The notes under the pieces are model-generated. The model searched no databases. It saw only the letters and a program-made list of their open reading frames with translations, and was not told the DNA's origin. Of a stretch of 64,000 bases of DNA, positions 54,720-63,469 are shown in pieces (within the stretch, counting starts at the first letter, position 1; the number at the start of each line of letters is the position of its first letter). The translations under genes were made by a program, and so were the position numbers. This DNA comes from Paracoccaceae bacterium (GTDB taxonomy: Bacteria; Pseudomonadota; Alphaproteobacteria; Rhodobacterales; Rhodobacteraceae), in assembly GCA_004153385.1 (NCBI GenBank), contig SDAL01000004.1, positions 62,001 through 126,000 on the forward strand, read 5' to 3'.

Positions 54720-55067
54720 ATGGCAGAGATCGACACAACTGACAGCTCGCAAATCCTCACTCTTGGAAAAAAGCCTGAAGAATGGGTCGAGCAGATGGCT
54801 GAAATGGGTATCGAGATCTCCGAGCGGACATTACGCGAACGCGCGAACGAAACGGGCGCGTTCTATCGACTTGGGCGGACCATGCTGATCACACCTGCGC
54901 AGATCGACACGATTTTTGAAGGAGGTCAGTCATGCCGCTCGAAATGTACAAGAGGGGTCACTTCTACTGGGCCAAGGGTTGGGTCGAGTACAACGGCAGG
55001 CGCATCGCAGGCCCATACCGGCGAAGCACTAAGGCATCTACAGAAGCAGGTGCGCGGGACTGGATAA
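54720..55067 (+). CDS. xis: Excisionase-like DNA-binding protein
   Basis: A small winged-helix protein of the type that accompanies Rhodobacterales integrases: LGKKPEEWVEQMAEMGIEIS and RTLRERANETGAFYRLG (residues ~18-54), then ITPAQIDTIFEGG. The expected stop soon after FEGGQSCRS is missing, and the frame runs on 136 bases into the integrase gene, so the last ~45 residues may be non-homologous read-through. The ATG at 54720 is preferred over 54711 on spacing to AGGG. Confidence 0.75.
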   Translation: MAEIDTTDSSQILTLGKKPEEWVEQMAEMGIEISERTLRERANETGAFYRLGRTMLITPAQIDTIFEGGQSCRSKCTRGVTSTGPRVGSSTTAGASQAHTGEALRHLQKQVRGTG

Positions 55068-56026
55068 CGCTTGAGACAGAATTTCAGATACGCCGCCATG
55101 TGGTCGGCGACGAAGTCAGCAAGACATTCTCTGATGCTATCTTGCTGTACAACGCATCCAAAGATGATGCCGAAAGGCTCATTCCGATCGTGCAAAAAAT
55201 TGGCGATATGCCGCTAAATGCCATCTCGGGTGCATTGTTGAAGGGGCTCGGCCCAAAATGGAAACCGATGGCTTCGACGGATACATGGTGGCGAGAGATT
55301 GTCACACCTGCGAGTGCGGTGATCAACAACGCGCACGAGTTGATAGGAACGCCTCTGATCCGAGTGAAGCCTTATGACAGGTTTGAGCGGATCGCGCAGG
55401 ATAAGCGCAGAGGGAAGCCAAGCCGCGTCGAGCGCACTCCTGCGGACAGGGAATGGATAGAATCCTTCTGTCAGGCAGCCGATCCATACAACGCGGCGTT
55501 GGTCCGGTTCATGTTCGAGACGGCGGCGCGGATTGATCAAGCCGTGTCATTGGAGCCTGACGATCTGCGACCCGCCGAGAACAAAGTCAGAGTGAAAGCA
55601 CAGAAAGGTCATCCAGAAGGCTGGATCACAGTTTCGCCTCAGATGATGGACGAACTCCTAGCATTGCCGCCAAAGCGCCCCAAGAACCGCAAGACCGGCA
55701 AGTTCATGAAGCTGCGTGTGTTCGGCTATGGCAGCTCCACCGGCTACAACACCCGTTGGAAGACCATCTGCAAACGGGCAGGCATCCCATACATATCCGC
55801 ACATCCTGCAGGGCGGCACGGGTTCTTCACTGAATTGGTGGTCAGGCAGGGCGTCGATCCAGTCACAGCCGCAAAGGCTGGTCGCTGGTCTGACCCCAAT
55901 CTGCCTATGCGGATATATGCCCACGCCGAGACAGATGAGGCCGACATCAGGGCCCGTTTTCTTACAAACCATGTACAGGAAGACCTTGTACAAACACCTA
56001 AACACCAGAAATCAAAGAAGGAATAG
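54932..56026 (+). CDS. int: Tyrosine site-specific integrase
   Basis: A 364-residue tyrosine recombinase with all catalytic residues in view: Arg200 in ETAARIDQAVSLE, His291-x3-Arg295 in HPAGRHGF, His/Trp region GRWSDPN and nucleophile Tyr329 in MRIYAH. AAGGAGGT precedes the ATG. It ends 14 bases before the attachment repeat and is responsible for integration into tRNA-Arg(CCT). Confidence 0.95.
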   Translation: MPLEMYKRGHFYWAKGWVEYNGRRIAGPYRRSTKASTEAGARDWITLETEFQIRRHVVGDEVSKTFSDAILLYNASKDDAERLIPIVQKIGDMPLNAISGALLKGLGPKWKPMASTDTWWREIVTPASAVINNAHELIGTPLIRVKPYDRFERIAQDKRRGKPSRVERTPADREWIESFCQAADPYNAALVRFMFETAARIDQAVSLEPDDLRPAENKVRVKAQKGHPEGWITVSPQMMDELLALPPKRPKNRKTGKFMKLRVFGYGSSTGYNTRWKTICKRAGIPYISAHPAGRHGFFTELVVRQGVDPVTAAKAGRWSDPNLPMRIYAHAETDEADIRARFLTNHVQEDLVQTPKHQKSKKE

Positions 56027-56040
56027 CGCTATGAACGGTT

Positions 56041-56090
56041 CCCTCCTAAGGGGCAGGTTGCAGGTTCGAATCCGGCCGGGGTCACCAAAA
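56041..56090 (+). repeat. Island attachment site, right copy
   Basis: This is the 50-base repeat of the tRNA-Arg 3' end with one mismatch at 56074 that would break a T-arm pair. The 5' half of the tRNA is absent, so it is not a second tRNA gene. The DNA that follows is again island-like, which indicates tandem integration. Confidence 0.92.
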
Positions 56091-56101
56091 CCACTAAAAA
56101 T

Positions 56102-56760
56102 ATGACTTACTTACAGGACGTGGTGCGGAAGTTTGCAGAAAGCCCCGCCAGCTTTCAGGCCGAAATCGCAGGGCGCGTTGGTCTGAACGCGGCGATAGTT
56201 TTCCAGAACATCACCTTCTGGATCAAGAAGAACCAAGCCAATCGCCGCAACCTCCGCGACGGTCGGTATTGGACTTACAATTCGATCTCGGCCTTTGGTG
56301 AGCTGTGCCCGTATCTGAGCGAGAAGCAGATCCGAACAGCGCTCGAAAAGCTGGTCAGCGCGGAGCTGATCATCAAGGGCAATTTGGGCGATGATCGTTA
56401 TGATCGGACCTGCTGGTATACCTTGGGCAACTCCATTTGCCCAAATGGGCAGATCCTATAAGAACAGATATAAACCCTATCAAAAACCAAATCCTTCGCA
56501 CGCGATGGCGGCGGCGGAGGATGAGATATCAGAAAAGACTTTGTCCGCTTATCCGGAGGATCGCATTCGCGGACAGGTGGTCTGCCTCTCACAAATCCGC
56601 CAGGCGCTGGCCGACGGAGTGGACGCCAAGGACCTCGAGGACGCCGTGCGGGCCTATGCGAGCGAAAGCGAAGGCTTCACCCGCTCCAAGGTGTGCTTCT
56701 CCGACAACTGGTTCACGTCTGGCCGTAGGTTGAAATACCTCCACGACGTTGAGGAGGCGC
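56102..56760 (+). pseudogene. Broken replication-like gene at the head of a second island
   Basis: The first part (MTYLQDVVRKFAESPASFQ..., a winged-helix-like domain ending SICPNGQIL) stops at 56461. The homologous C-terminal part (AYPEDRIRGQVVCLSQI, GFTRSKVCFSDNWF) continues one frame over. The gene then runs directly into IS3-type sequence near 56750. It is equivalent to the gene at 42460 in its C-terminus and to the remnant at 42321 in its N-terminus. The frameshift near 56455 and the fusion mark it as non-functional. Confidence 0.75.
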
Positions 56761-57794
56761 GAGAACGCCAAGCTGCAGAAGCTGCTGGCCGAGCAAATCC
56801 TCGATCTGGCCGCGATGAAAGAGCTGGTTTCAAAAATGGTGGCGCCTGCCGTGAAGCGCGAGGCGGTCGCGCACCTGAAGGCTCGGTTCGGGCTCTCGGA
56901 ACGGCGGGCGTGCCGGATTGCCGGGGCGGATCGCAAGATGGTCCGCGACCATGCGCGAGCCGGGCGCCGGACACGGTGCTGCGTGGGCGGTTGCGGGAGC
57001 TGGCCAACGAACGCGAGACGTTCGGCTATCGGCGGCTCGTCGTGACGGCTCGCGCCGCGAGGGCGAGCCTTCCGGCATCAACAGGATCTATCGGCTCTAC
57101 CGCGAGGATGGAGGAGGATCAGAAAACGGTTCCGGGGACCATTTTCCCGACCACACTGACGCTACGCAAGCGGAAGGCCCGGCGTAAGGCGGTCGGAACA
57201 CGAGCCCCGATCCTGGTCAAGGCGCGGCCCATCTCGCGGGCGGCCAGCGAGTCTGGGTGCTCAACGTGGTCGACGATGTCCCCCGGGAGTGCCTGGCGGC
57301 GATCCCGGATAGCTCGATCTCGGGGCGCCGTGTTGTCCGTGAACTTTCGACCCTGATCGAACGGCGCGGCAAGCCCGCAATGATTGTCAGCGACAACGGG
57401 ACGGAACTGACCAGTAACGCCATCCTGTGGTGGTGTTCCGAAAATCGCATCGAATGGCATTACATTGCGCCGGGCAAGCCCAGGCAGAACGGTTTCGTCG
57501 AAAGCTTCAACGGTCGGATGCGTGACGAGCTGCTCAACGAGGCGATGTTCCGCAATCTCGCCCATGCGCGCGTCGTGATCACCTGGGCCACTGACGACAC
57601 CACAGAACGGCCGCATTCGGCCCTGAGCTACCAGACCCCGACCGACTACGCCCGAACCCTGACCGCCGCAATCGCCCGCCCCGCTGCGCGAGAGGAACGC
57701 TCCCGCACGTCGGGCGATTGCTCAACCCACGCCAATCGGCGTGAACACAAACCGGGCTCCGGTCGCGGCTGGATGAAAGACCCGTGGCAGGTCA
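56750..57794 (+). mobile_element. 5'-truncated, degenerate IS3-family element (IS407-like)
   Basis: Sequence from about 56750 encodes the end of an orfA-like protein (NAKLQKLLAEQILDLAAMKEL) and then an orfB integrase split over several frames, with GMI-type text changed to [34 protein letters not shown] and [12 protein letters not shown] (the DDE core). GTGGCAGGTCA at 57784-57794 is a likely right inverted-repeat end. The left end is missing, with the junction inside the broken replication gene. Several frameshifts make the transposase inactive. Confidence 0.85.
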
Positions 57795-57883
57795 CTGAGA
57801 GAGGCGTGCCGGATATGGGCCATCGCTGTAACTTGCACGAAGTGCCGATGCGTATGAAGCCAGTATTAAAGGCAGAATCCGAC

Positions 57884-58333
57884 CTAATCCGTGCAGGTGT
57901 CAGCCCGGGAGTGACTCGCCGCGATCACCTTCTGCATCAGCGTGGTAAATTCTCTTTGTTCGTCCTCAGACAGGCTGGCAAGCACCTCTGCGTTTTCTGC
58001 CAGCGCGGCCTTAGTTGCAGGACCGTGCAAAGCGCGGGCCCGCTCGGTCAACCAGATCCGCTGCATCCGCCCGTCGCTCGCATCCTTCTTTCGGACAATG
58101 AGCCCGTCACGCTCCATGCGCGCAAGAGTGTTGGCCATGGTGGCCTGCTCAATGTCCAGCTTCTCGACCAACTGCTTCTGCGTCATCCCATCGGTCTCCC
58201 AAAGCTCCAATAACGCCGGGAATGTACCAGTCGTCAGGCCAAGCGGTTTAATCCTGGCTGTCAGGCCACGCGCAAAGATGCGGGCGACGTGGTTTACGAG
58301 ATAGCCGGGCGATTGATCCTTGGTGAATTTCAT
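57884..58333 (-). CDS. MarR-family transcriptional regulator
   Basis: A 149-residue winged-helix regulator: [44 protein letters not shown] (wing) are the typical blocks, at about residues 43-97. It is divergent from the membrane-protein gene at 58407, and two palindromes in the gap are its likely operators, so it probably represses both itself and that operon in response to a small ligand. Confidence 0.9.
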   Translation of the reverse strand: MKFTKDQSPGYLVNHVARIFARGLTARIKPLGLTTGTFPALLELWETDGMTQKQLVEKLDIEQATMANTLARMERDGLIVRKKDASDGRMQRIWLTERARALHGPATKAALAENAEVLASLSEDEQREFTTLMQKVIAASHSRADTCTD

Positions 58334-58350
58334 AGCTACCTCTTACTGCT

Positions 58351-58368
58351 TGCATAGCAAGCTATGCA
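58351..58368. promoter_or_regulatory. MarR-type operator 1
   Basis: TGCATAGCAAGCTATGCA is an inverted repeat with a two-base centre, just upstream of the MarR gene start. The core ATAGC-N2-GCTAT is repeated in operator 2. Confidence 0.6.
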
Positions 58369-58373
58369 ACTAT

Positions 58374-58389
58374 ATATAGCTTGCTATGT
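58374..58389. promoter_or_regulatory. MarR-type operator 2
   Basis: ATAGCTTGCTAT (58376-58387) repeats the core palindrome 25 bases (centre to centre 22) from operator 1, within the AT-rich promoter of the divergent membrane gene. Confidence 0.55.
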
Positions 58390-58406
58390 ATATTCGGAGA
58401 TAGTTT

Positions 58407-58853
58407 ATGGCCAAGCTCATCCATCCTATAGCGGGGACGATCGCCCTTCTCATGATCTTAAGCTTCTGGCTTGCAACAGCGATGTCGGAATTGTTTGCCG
58501 GTCCGGAAGCTGTCGCGACCGTCAAATCATCGGTTTTATGGGGATTTCTAATTTTAATCCCGGCATTGATGGCGGTCGGCGGGTCTGGTTTTCAGCTTGG
58601 AAAGCACATGCGCGGGCCACTGATTGCGGCGAAGAAGCAACGCATGCCATTTATCGCAGCCAATGGCCTCCTGATCTTGATGCCCTCAGCGTTCTACCTC
58701 TCGTTCAAGGCGCAGGCAGGCGCATTCGATACCGGGTTCTATATTGTTCAGGCCGTCGAACTCTGTGCAGGTGCGGTAAATATCTTGCTGCTCGGAATGA
58801 ACATGAGCAACGGAATCCGGCTGACCCGCAACCGACGCCGCAAAACAGTGTGA
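58407..58853 (+). CDS. Hypothetical four-segment membrane protein
   Basis: A 148-residue inner-membrane protein with about four hydrophobic segments (7-27, 42-62, 85-102, 115-135) and a basic C-terminus (RLTRNRRRK). GGAG lies upstream of the ATG. It is followed 47 bases later by a monooxygenase-like gene and controlled from the MarR palindromes, a layout typical of detoxification loci. The family is not recognised. Confidence 0.75.
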   Translation: MAKLIHPIAGTIALLMILSFWLATAMSELFAGPEAVATVKSSVLWGFLILIPALMAVGGSGFQLGKHMRGPLIAAKKQRMPFIAANGLLILMPSAFYLSFKAQAGAFDTGFYIVQAVELCAGAVNILLLGMNMSNGIRLTRNRRRKTV

Positions 58854-58900
58854 CCCTTGCAATTTGACGAACGACACATGCATCTCGTCAGAGGAATACA

Positions 58901-59200
58901 ATGCCGACTCTCAAGGAGCTTGATGCCACAGTGACGCTGGCAGATCAGATGGATACGACAGACAGCCCCATCGTCCTCGTGAATCTTTTCGAGGTGCAGC
59001 CGGAAGACGAGAAGGCGCTTAGGGATGCTTGGCCACAGGATGCTGCGCTCATGCAAGTGCAGCCTGGATATATATCGACCCAGCTTCATAAGGGCATTGC
59101 GGGAAGCGGGACATGGATGAATCATGCAATCTGGCAGGATGTCGACAGTTTTCGCAAAGCATTCACTAACCCCGCATTCCAAAGCCGCCTTGCTGCCTAG
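58901..59200 (+). CDS. Antibiotic biosynthesis monooxygenase (ABM) domain protein
   Basis: A 99-residue protein with the ferredoxin-like ABM fold: VLVNLFEVQPEDEKALRDAW, QPGYISTQLHKG and NHAIWQDVDSFRKAF are its visible blocks. Such proteins act on aromatic or quinone substrates or bind haem; the substrate is unknown here. GAGGAA precedes the ATG. It probably forms an operon with the preceding membrane protein under MarR control. Confidence 0.82.
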   Translation: MPTLKELDATVTLADQMDTTDSPIVLVNLFEVQPEDEKALRDAWPQDAALMQVQPGYISTQLHKGIAGSGTWMNHAIWQDVDSFRKAFTNPAFQSRLAA

Positions 59201-59773
59201 CCGGAGAGCGTGACTATTTCTCCCCATCCATTCAAAAAGCTGACTGTTTCTAATTTTTGTGTGGCCTGACTTGCCACAATCGGGAGCGGTCCCAACCGAA
59301 TTTTTGCGCGCGCAGCAAAGCAGAAATTTGGGAAAATGGGCGTGTTCCGGCCCCTCGCTGCGCCGCAGGGCCAAGCGCCTGGTCGTCCCTTGCGCGGCGT
59401 CGCTTCGGCGCTTCGTCTGCACTGTTGCTGATCGGATTTACTTAATGATGCAGCTGCGTCGAAAGGCAACGTCTTCACACGCATCGCAGTATGAAACGTC
59501 GCCCGATCTCGTCAGAAGGCTGAGTGCGCAAGGGCAGATCTCTGCGTACTGCTGTCGGACGAGCAGCCTGCAAAGTCAAACAGCGATGCTGCAACGCGCC
59601 GACCGTCAGCTTTCGGGCTAAACCACGAAATCTCGCGCCTGTAGCATCGGCGTCGTTGCGCTAGCTATGGATGTCGTGGAAGGGCTGGCTGCAGCCCCGG
59701 CGCAGTGATCGTGGAGGCGGCTTAGGATCCGGACATCACGCTGCAGTGTCGCAAGGCAGCTCTGGAGACCTCT
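59201..59773. other. Gene-poor stretch, probably degraded DNA
   Basis: About 570 bases downstream of the ABM gene contain only short overlapping frames without ribosome sites or recognisable products. Several look like decayed mobile DNA, but no element can be named. Confidence 0.4.
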
Positions 59774-60277
59774 TTAGCCGTTTAAAGAGTCCTCGATCAG
59801 CCGAACGCAGGGCCGCCCTTCACCATTCCAATCGAATAGAACAAGATGCCAAAGACCGGGCGCCTTTCGCGACGGATCGATCAAACCTTGAGCACCCAAA
59901 TTCACAAGACGGTCTCTGACGTTCCATGAAGGAGGCCTCACGCCTTCTGCTGCGATCTTCTGCCATGGGGCAGTAGCATCCGCCAGATCGACACCGGCAA
60001 GAGTACGGGCCGCGTCATCGCGAAGGTCGAAGATCCGCTGCGCCTCGACAGCCACCCTTGTGAGTTGGAGGCGGTTCGACCGATCATCTGTATGGGCAAT
60101 CATTGCGGCCTTAACTCCCTCGGGAGAGGCGCTGAGATAGAGTGTCGGCTGCTCGCTTGTCGAATATCTGCCAGATTTAATGGAGCCCGCCAAACTTTGC
60201 TCGACGTACTGCGGATCTACTGCTCGATAGAAAATCCCTTTCACAGAGCAAAACAGCCCCTGATGTTTCACCAGCAT
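59774..60277 (-). CDS. RES-domain protein (NAD+-degrading toxin family)
   Basis: A 167-residue RES-family protein: FYRAVDPQY at the start, GRYSTSEQPTLYLSASPE (about 36-53) and the later WNVRDRLVNLGAQGLIDPS with LWHLVLFDWN are the family blocks. Related toxins break down NAD+ and are neutralised by an Xre/DUF2384 antitoxin encoded upstream. GGAG lies seven bases before the ATG. No antitoxin gene is seen in the adjacent bases, so it is orphan, inactive or neutralised in trans. Confidence 0.8.
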   Translation of the reverse strand: MLVKHQGLFCSVKGIFYRAVDPQYVEQSLAGSIKSGRYSTSEQPTLYLSASPEGVKAAMIAHTDDRSNRLQLTRVAVEAQRIFDLRDDAARTLAGVDLADATAPWQKIAAEGVRPPSWNVRDRLVNLGAQGLIDPSRKAPGLWHLVLFDWNGEGRPCVRLIEDSLNG

Positions 60278-60695
60278 TCAGATTCTCCATCGCACTAGAA
60301 AGCTATAATTAAGTGGCCGCTTTAAAGTCTGCAACGCGTTGCCTCGCGGACCTTCGTGCATGGCGCAGCGAAAGCCGGCTTTCTGCCCCTCCGGTCGACC
60401 ATCGCTTTCGGCCCACAGCCGACCTTAGGGCCGGATGGCCACACTGCGGCGCAGCTTCGCCAGACCGGTCATTCGCTGCGCTTGCGACCCCTGAAGCGGG
60501 AAAAAGATCCGGTGAGCGGGACCTCTCAGCCGTTCGCTGCATGTGCTCGGTTCACGCTGCGCCCGCCAAGTCACGAGAGAGGTACGGCAGAAACCGGTCC
60601 CTATCTGCGTCTGCGAAGGTGCTATGGTAGACAGGCAAGAGCGGCCATTCGCCCCCTAGAAGACCGAAGCCCTAATGCTTCGCCGCCCATCAAGG
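60278..60695. other. Gene-poor stretch upstream of the RES gene
   Basis: About 400 bases where an antitoxin would be expected. Only short frames without good starts are present on either strand. The sequence is GC-rich and resembles decayed coding DNA, but no product is recognised. Confidence 0.4.
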
Positions 60696-61055
60696 TCAGC
60701 TATGCGCTGCGAGCGGCCCTGGTCGTTTGGGGCAGGCTGCGAACGTTTGCTTCGGTGGCCAGGTCTCGTGCGCCTCTTGCCCAAAGTGGATAGCTGACGC
60801 GCTATCGACCTCCGCGGGTACTCTCGCGGGGGTCTGGGCGGCAAGCTCCGCAAGACAACATGCGATGAGACCGGCATATTCCGCTTCCGCATCAGCAAGG
60901 CCGATTGCAATGCCTGCACACTGAAAACGTGCGCGGTCCCGTTCTCCCCGCACAAGGTCTCGCGGTCGATCTTCGCACCATCCTGCGATCTGGCGTGGCG
61001 CCCCCCTGACCAGCAATGACGCGATGCCAATGGAGAGACTTTCGTTCCTAGGCAA
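60696..61055 (-). pseudogene. Possible remnant of a hypothetical protein
   Basis: A 119-codon frame with protein-like composition (QCAGIAIGLADAEAEYAGLI) but only a TTG start right after the AraC stop codon and no ribosome site. It may be the 5'-truncated end of a gene. No family is recognised, and it could be a chance frame. Confidence 0.25.
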
Positions 61056-61061
61056 TCGATA

Positions 61062-61829
61062 TCACCCCCTCTTGTCGATGTAGCGTTTCGGGGTTTCGCC
61101 GGTCATCTGCCGGAAGAATGCTATGAAGGCGCTATCGCTGGAAAATCCCAAGTCTGATGCCACGCGTGTCACGCCAAGCCCTGAGGCAAGCAGATCCACC
61201 GCCCGCAGGAGCCGCCAGCTTTGCCGCCATGCCTGATAGCTCATACCCGTCTCGCGGCGGAAGATGCGCGAGATCGTCCGCGTGGTCACGCCGATGCGGC
61301 AGGACAGATCCTCCAGCCCCGGCGGAAGCTCCTCGATATCCAGCCGGGCAAGACGCGGATCGGATGGCACCGGCAGCAGCATGGGTTCATGTCGCGCTGT
61401 TGCAAGCTCATCCAGACAGACCGCTAGCAAGTTCTGCGCCGCCCCCGCAGACCAGTCCGTGTCGAAGGGCTGCAGGCTCATGCGCTCGAACACCTCGCGC
61501 AACAGAGGGGTCATCGCGACGATCGCCGTCCCGGCAAAGGGCGCGGCGACACGCGCCTCGTCGAGATAGATGGAACGGTATTCAACCTCGCTGCGGATGG
61601 TGACACGATGCGGCGTTTTGGGCGGGATCCAAACCATCCGGATCGGCGGCAGGATCGAAGTCGCGTCAGGCAGCATGATCCGGATCGACCCGGCATAGGC
61701 AAAAAGAAGCTGGCCCCGCGCATGGCTGTGCCAACCGGAATCGTGCTGGACCATGCGTGAGGCGATGCCGACGACCGGCCGAGCCAGTTGATCTGCATCG
61801 AACGGGTCCGAAGGCGCCAGCCATACCAT
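61062..61829 (-). CDS. AraC-family transcriptional regulator
   Basis: A 255-residue regulator with an N-terminal cupin-like effector domain (HSHARGQLLFAYAGSIRI, WIPPKTPHRV) and a C-terminal double helix-turn-helix (SCRIGVTTRTISRIFRRETG and ASDLGFSSDSAFIAFFRQMTG in parts). It is divergent from the MFS transporter gene 107 bases away and probably controls it. Confidence 0.92.
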   Translation of the reverse strand: MVWLAPSDPFDADQLARPVVGIASRMVQHDSGWHSHARGQLLFAYAGSIRIMLPDATSILPPIRMVWIPPKTPHRVTIRSEVEYRSIYLDEARVAAPFAGTAIVAMTPLLREVFERMSLQPFDTDWSAGAAQNLLAVCLDELATARHEPMLLPVPSDPRLARLDIEELPPGLEDLSCRIGVTTRTISRIFRRETGMSYQAWRQSWRLLRAVDLLASGLGVTRVASDLGFSSDSAFIAFFRQMTGETPKRYIDKRG

Positions 61830-61936
61830 CGCGATCCCTTATGTCTGATTTCCGATGTATTTTGCCATTATATTTGTAACCGGAAATGTGGCAACCCGAT
61901 AGAGCACGCGAAACATACCAAAATCCGGGTTTCGCC

Positions 61937-63070
61937 ATGTTCCGCCGTCCGCCCCTCGCCCTCGTCATTCTTCTTCTGAGCTTCCCTCAGATCGTCGAGA
62001 CCATCTACAGTCCTGCCCTGCCGCTGATCGCGGTCGCCTATCGCGCCACGCCCGAAGAGGCCGCGCAGACCCTTTCCCTGTGGTTTGTCGGCTTCGCCTT
62101 CGGCGTCGTGAGCTGGGGACGGATATGCGACCTCATCGGCCGCCGCCCCGCCCTGCTTGCTGGCCTCGCAGTTTACGCTCTCGGCGCGGGCTGGGCGATG
62201 ATTGCCCTGGATTTTCCGCAACTTCTGCTCGCACGCCTCATCTCGGCCTTCGGGGCGGCGGTAGGCTCGATCGTCACGCAGACCTCGCTGCGCGACAGCT
62301 GCCGCGGAACGGACCTCTCCCGCGTCTTTGCACTGCTGGGCCTCGCCCTTGCGGTCAGCCCGGCCATCGGCATGTTCCTCGGCCAAGCGATCTCCGCCCA
62401 TGCCGGTCACCAGGGCGTATTTGCCGGACTTGGCCTGCTCGCGGTCTTGCTTTTCATCCTGAGCCTTGTCTTCTGGCCCGAAACGCGGCCCCCCGATATT
62501 CAGCCGCAGCACTTTCTGCCGACCCTGCAAGACATGTTGTGGGACGGCCATATCTGGCGCAATGCAGTGCTGATCGCGGTCTTCAACCTCGCCATCTTCG
62601 GATACTATCAGCTTGGACCCTTCCTGTTCGAGCGCCTGGAAGATCCCTGGCTGGAGTTCGGGGAGAGCGGCCTTGTCCTGGCGGCGGCATCGCTGCTCGG
62701 TGCGATTGCGAATTCGCGTCTGCTGCGCCGCGGCACACCCGCCCGAGGCCTTGTCGGGTATGGCGTCCTGCTGCTGGCCATCGGCGCACTCCTTCTGGGC
62801 CTGCTTGCATCCGGCCCCGCCTTTGTGATCGGCATGGCCGTCGTGGCCATAGCCTATGCCATAGCAATCCCGAACATCCTTGCGCAGGCCCTGCAGAACT
62901 ATACGGACAGGCTCGGTACGGCTGGCGCCATCTTTAGCATGCTTTACTATACGCTCCTCGGACTGGGCCTCGTTGTGGCCGGCTGGTCCCAGAGGCTGGA
63001 TATTCTCGTCCTCGCCTGCGCCATGCTTGGGGCCCTTGCTTTTCGGGGCGGGCGATTGACCCGAAAGTGA
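61937..63070 (+). CDS. MFS multidrug efflux transporter (Bcr/CflA-like)
   Basis: A 377-residue major-facilitator protein with 12 predicted segments. The loop-2/3 motif GRICDLIGRRPALLAG (about 55-70) is the standard MFS signature, and the N-terminal ETIYSPALPLIA is typical of the Bcr/CflA drug-resistance branch. The ATG at 61937 is chosen over an upstream frame start because it begins right before the first segment. The AraC regulator is divergent. Substrate unknown. Confidence 0.9.
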   Translation: MFRRPPLALVILLLSFPQIVETIYSPALPLIAVAYRATPEEAAQTLSLWFVGFAFGVVSWGRICDLIGRRPALLAGLAVYALGAGWAMIALDFPQLLLARLISAFGAAVGSIVTQTSLRDSCRGTDLSRVFALLGLALAVSPAIGMFLGQAISAHAGHQGVFAGLGLLAVLLFILSLVFWPETRPPDIQPQHFLPTLQDMLWDGHIWRNAVLIAVFNLAIFGYYQLGPFLFERLEDPWLEFGESGLVLAAASLLGAIANSRLLRRGTPARGLVGYGVLLLAIGALLLGLLASGPAFVIGMAVVAIAYAIAIPNILAQALQNYTDRLGTAGAIFSMLYYTLLGLGLVVAGWSQRLDILVLACAMLGALAFRGGRLTRK

Positions 63071-63075
63071 CCGTG

Positions 63076-63113
63076 TGCCGTCCCGCAGAACTGTCCGTTG
63101 CGAGGGGACGGCA
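63076..63113 (+). terminator. Hairpin after the MFS gene, possible terminator
   Basis: A 9-base-pair perfect stem TGCCGTCCC/GGGACGGCA begins six bases after the stop codon, with a 20-base loop and no T tract, so termination is doubtful. Confidence 0.35.
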
Positions 63114-63149
63114 TCGGCGCCTCTGTTCCGCTCTCCGCACTGTGAGGTG

Positions 63150-63300
63150 CCCCCATTCCTTGTACGGGATCTGGCGCTTTTTACTCTCTGATCGGGGTGC
63201 GTGGTTTCGTTTTGCCGCGAGCAGATCACTGCCGGCAATTGGCCGCCAAGGGCTTTGTGCGGGCGGGGGAGATTCCAGAACTCCATCCTTTGCCGGACAA
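63150..63300 (-). pseudogene. Possible transposase C-terminal remnant
   Basis: On the minus strand EFWNLPRPHKALGGQLPA resembles the end of IS3-type transposases (RPH-xAL-G-x-TPA pattern). There is no upstream catalytic domain and no clear frame beyond about 60 codons. Confidence 0.35.
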
Positions 63301-63469
63301 CCGCGCGGGCCTGCCACCCGGTCAGCCAGACATGCAGGTATCGAGGCGGGTATCCAGCCAGAGATCATACTATGCCGGTGCGGAGCGGGGTCGGTCAACT
63401 GTCGCGGCCATGATCTCGGGGCGAGATCGCGCAGCCGGGTCGCGCGGTCGAACCTCTCGGCGGGCCAGG

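Larger units (their letters stand above)
42305..56040 (+). mobile_element. Mobilizable genomic island in tRNA-Arg(CCT)
   Basis: A 13.7-kb island bounded by 50-base tRNA-derived repeats, with the integrase at the right end. It encodes a replication-like winged-helix protein, a ColE1-type mobilization set, a restriction system, a GHKL/receiver gene pair, and XRE, Xis and Int. It has no type IV secretion genes and would need a helper to transfer. Its middle (about 45300-54700) is visibly AT-richer than the host genes, in line with foreign origin. Confidence 0.9.

Noticed and set aside
56041-56090. Second tRNA-Arg gene
   Set aside because: Only the 3' half is present and one T-arm pair is broken; it is the island's right attachment repeat.
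61868-63286. 472-codon frame on the minus strand
   Set aside because: Most of it is antisense to the MFS transporter; only the first ~60 codons (transposase-like tail) are kept as a remnant.
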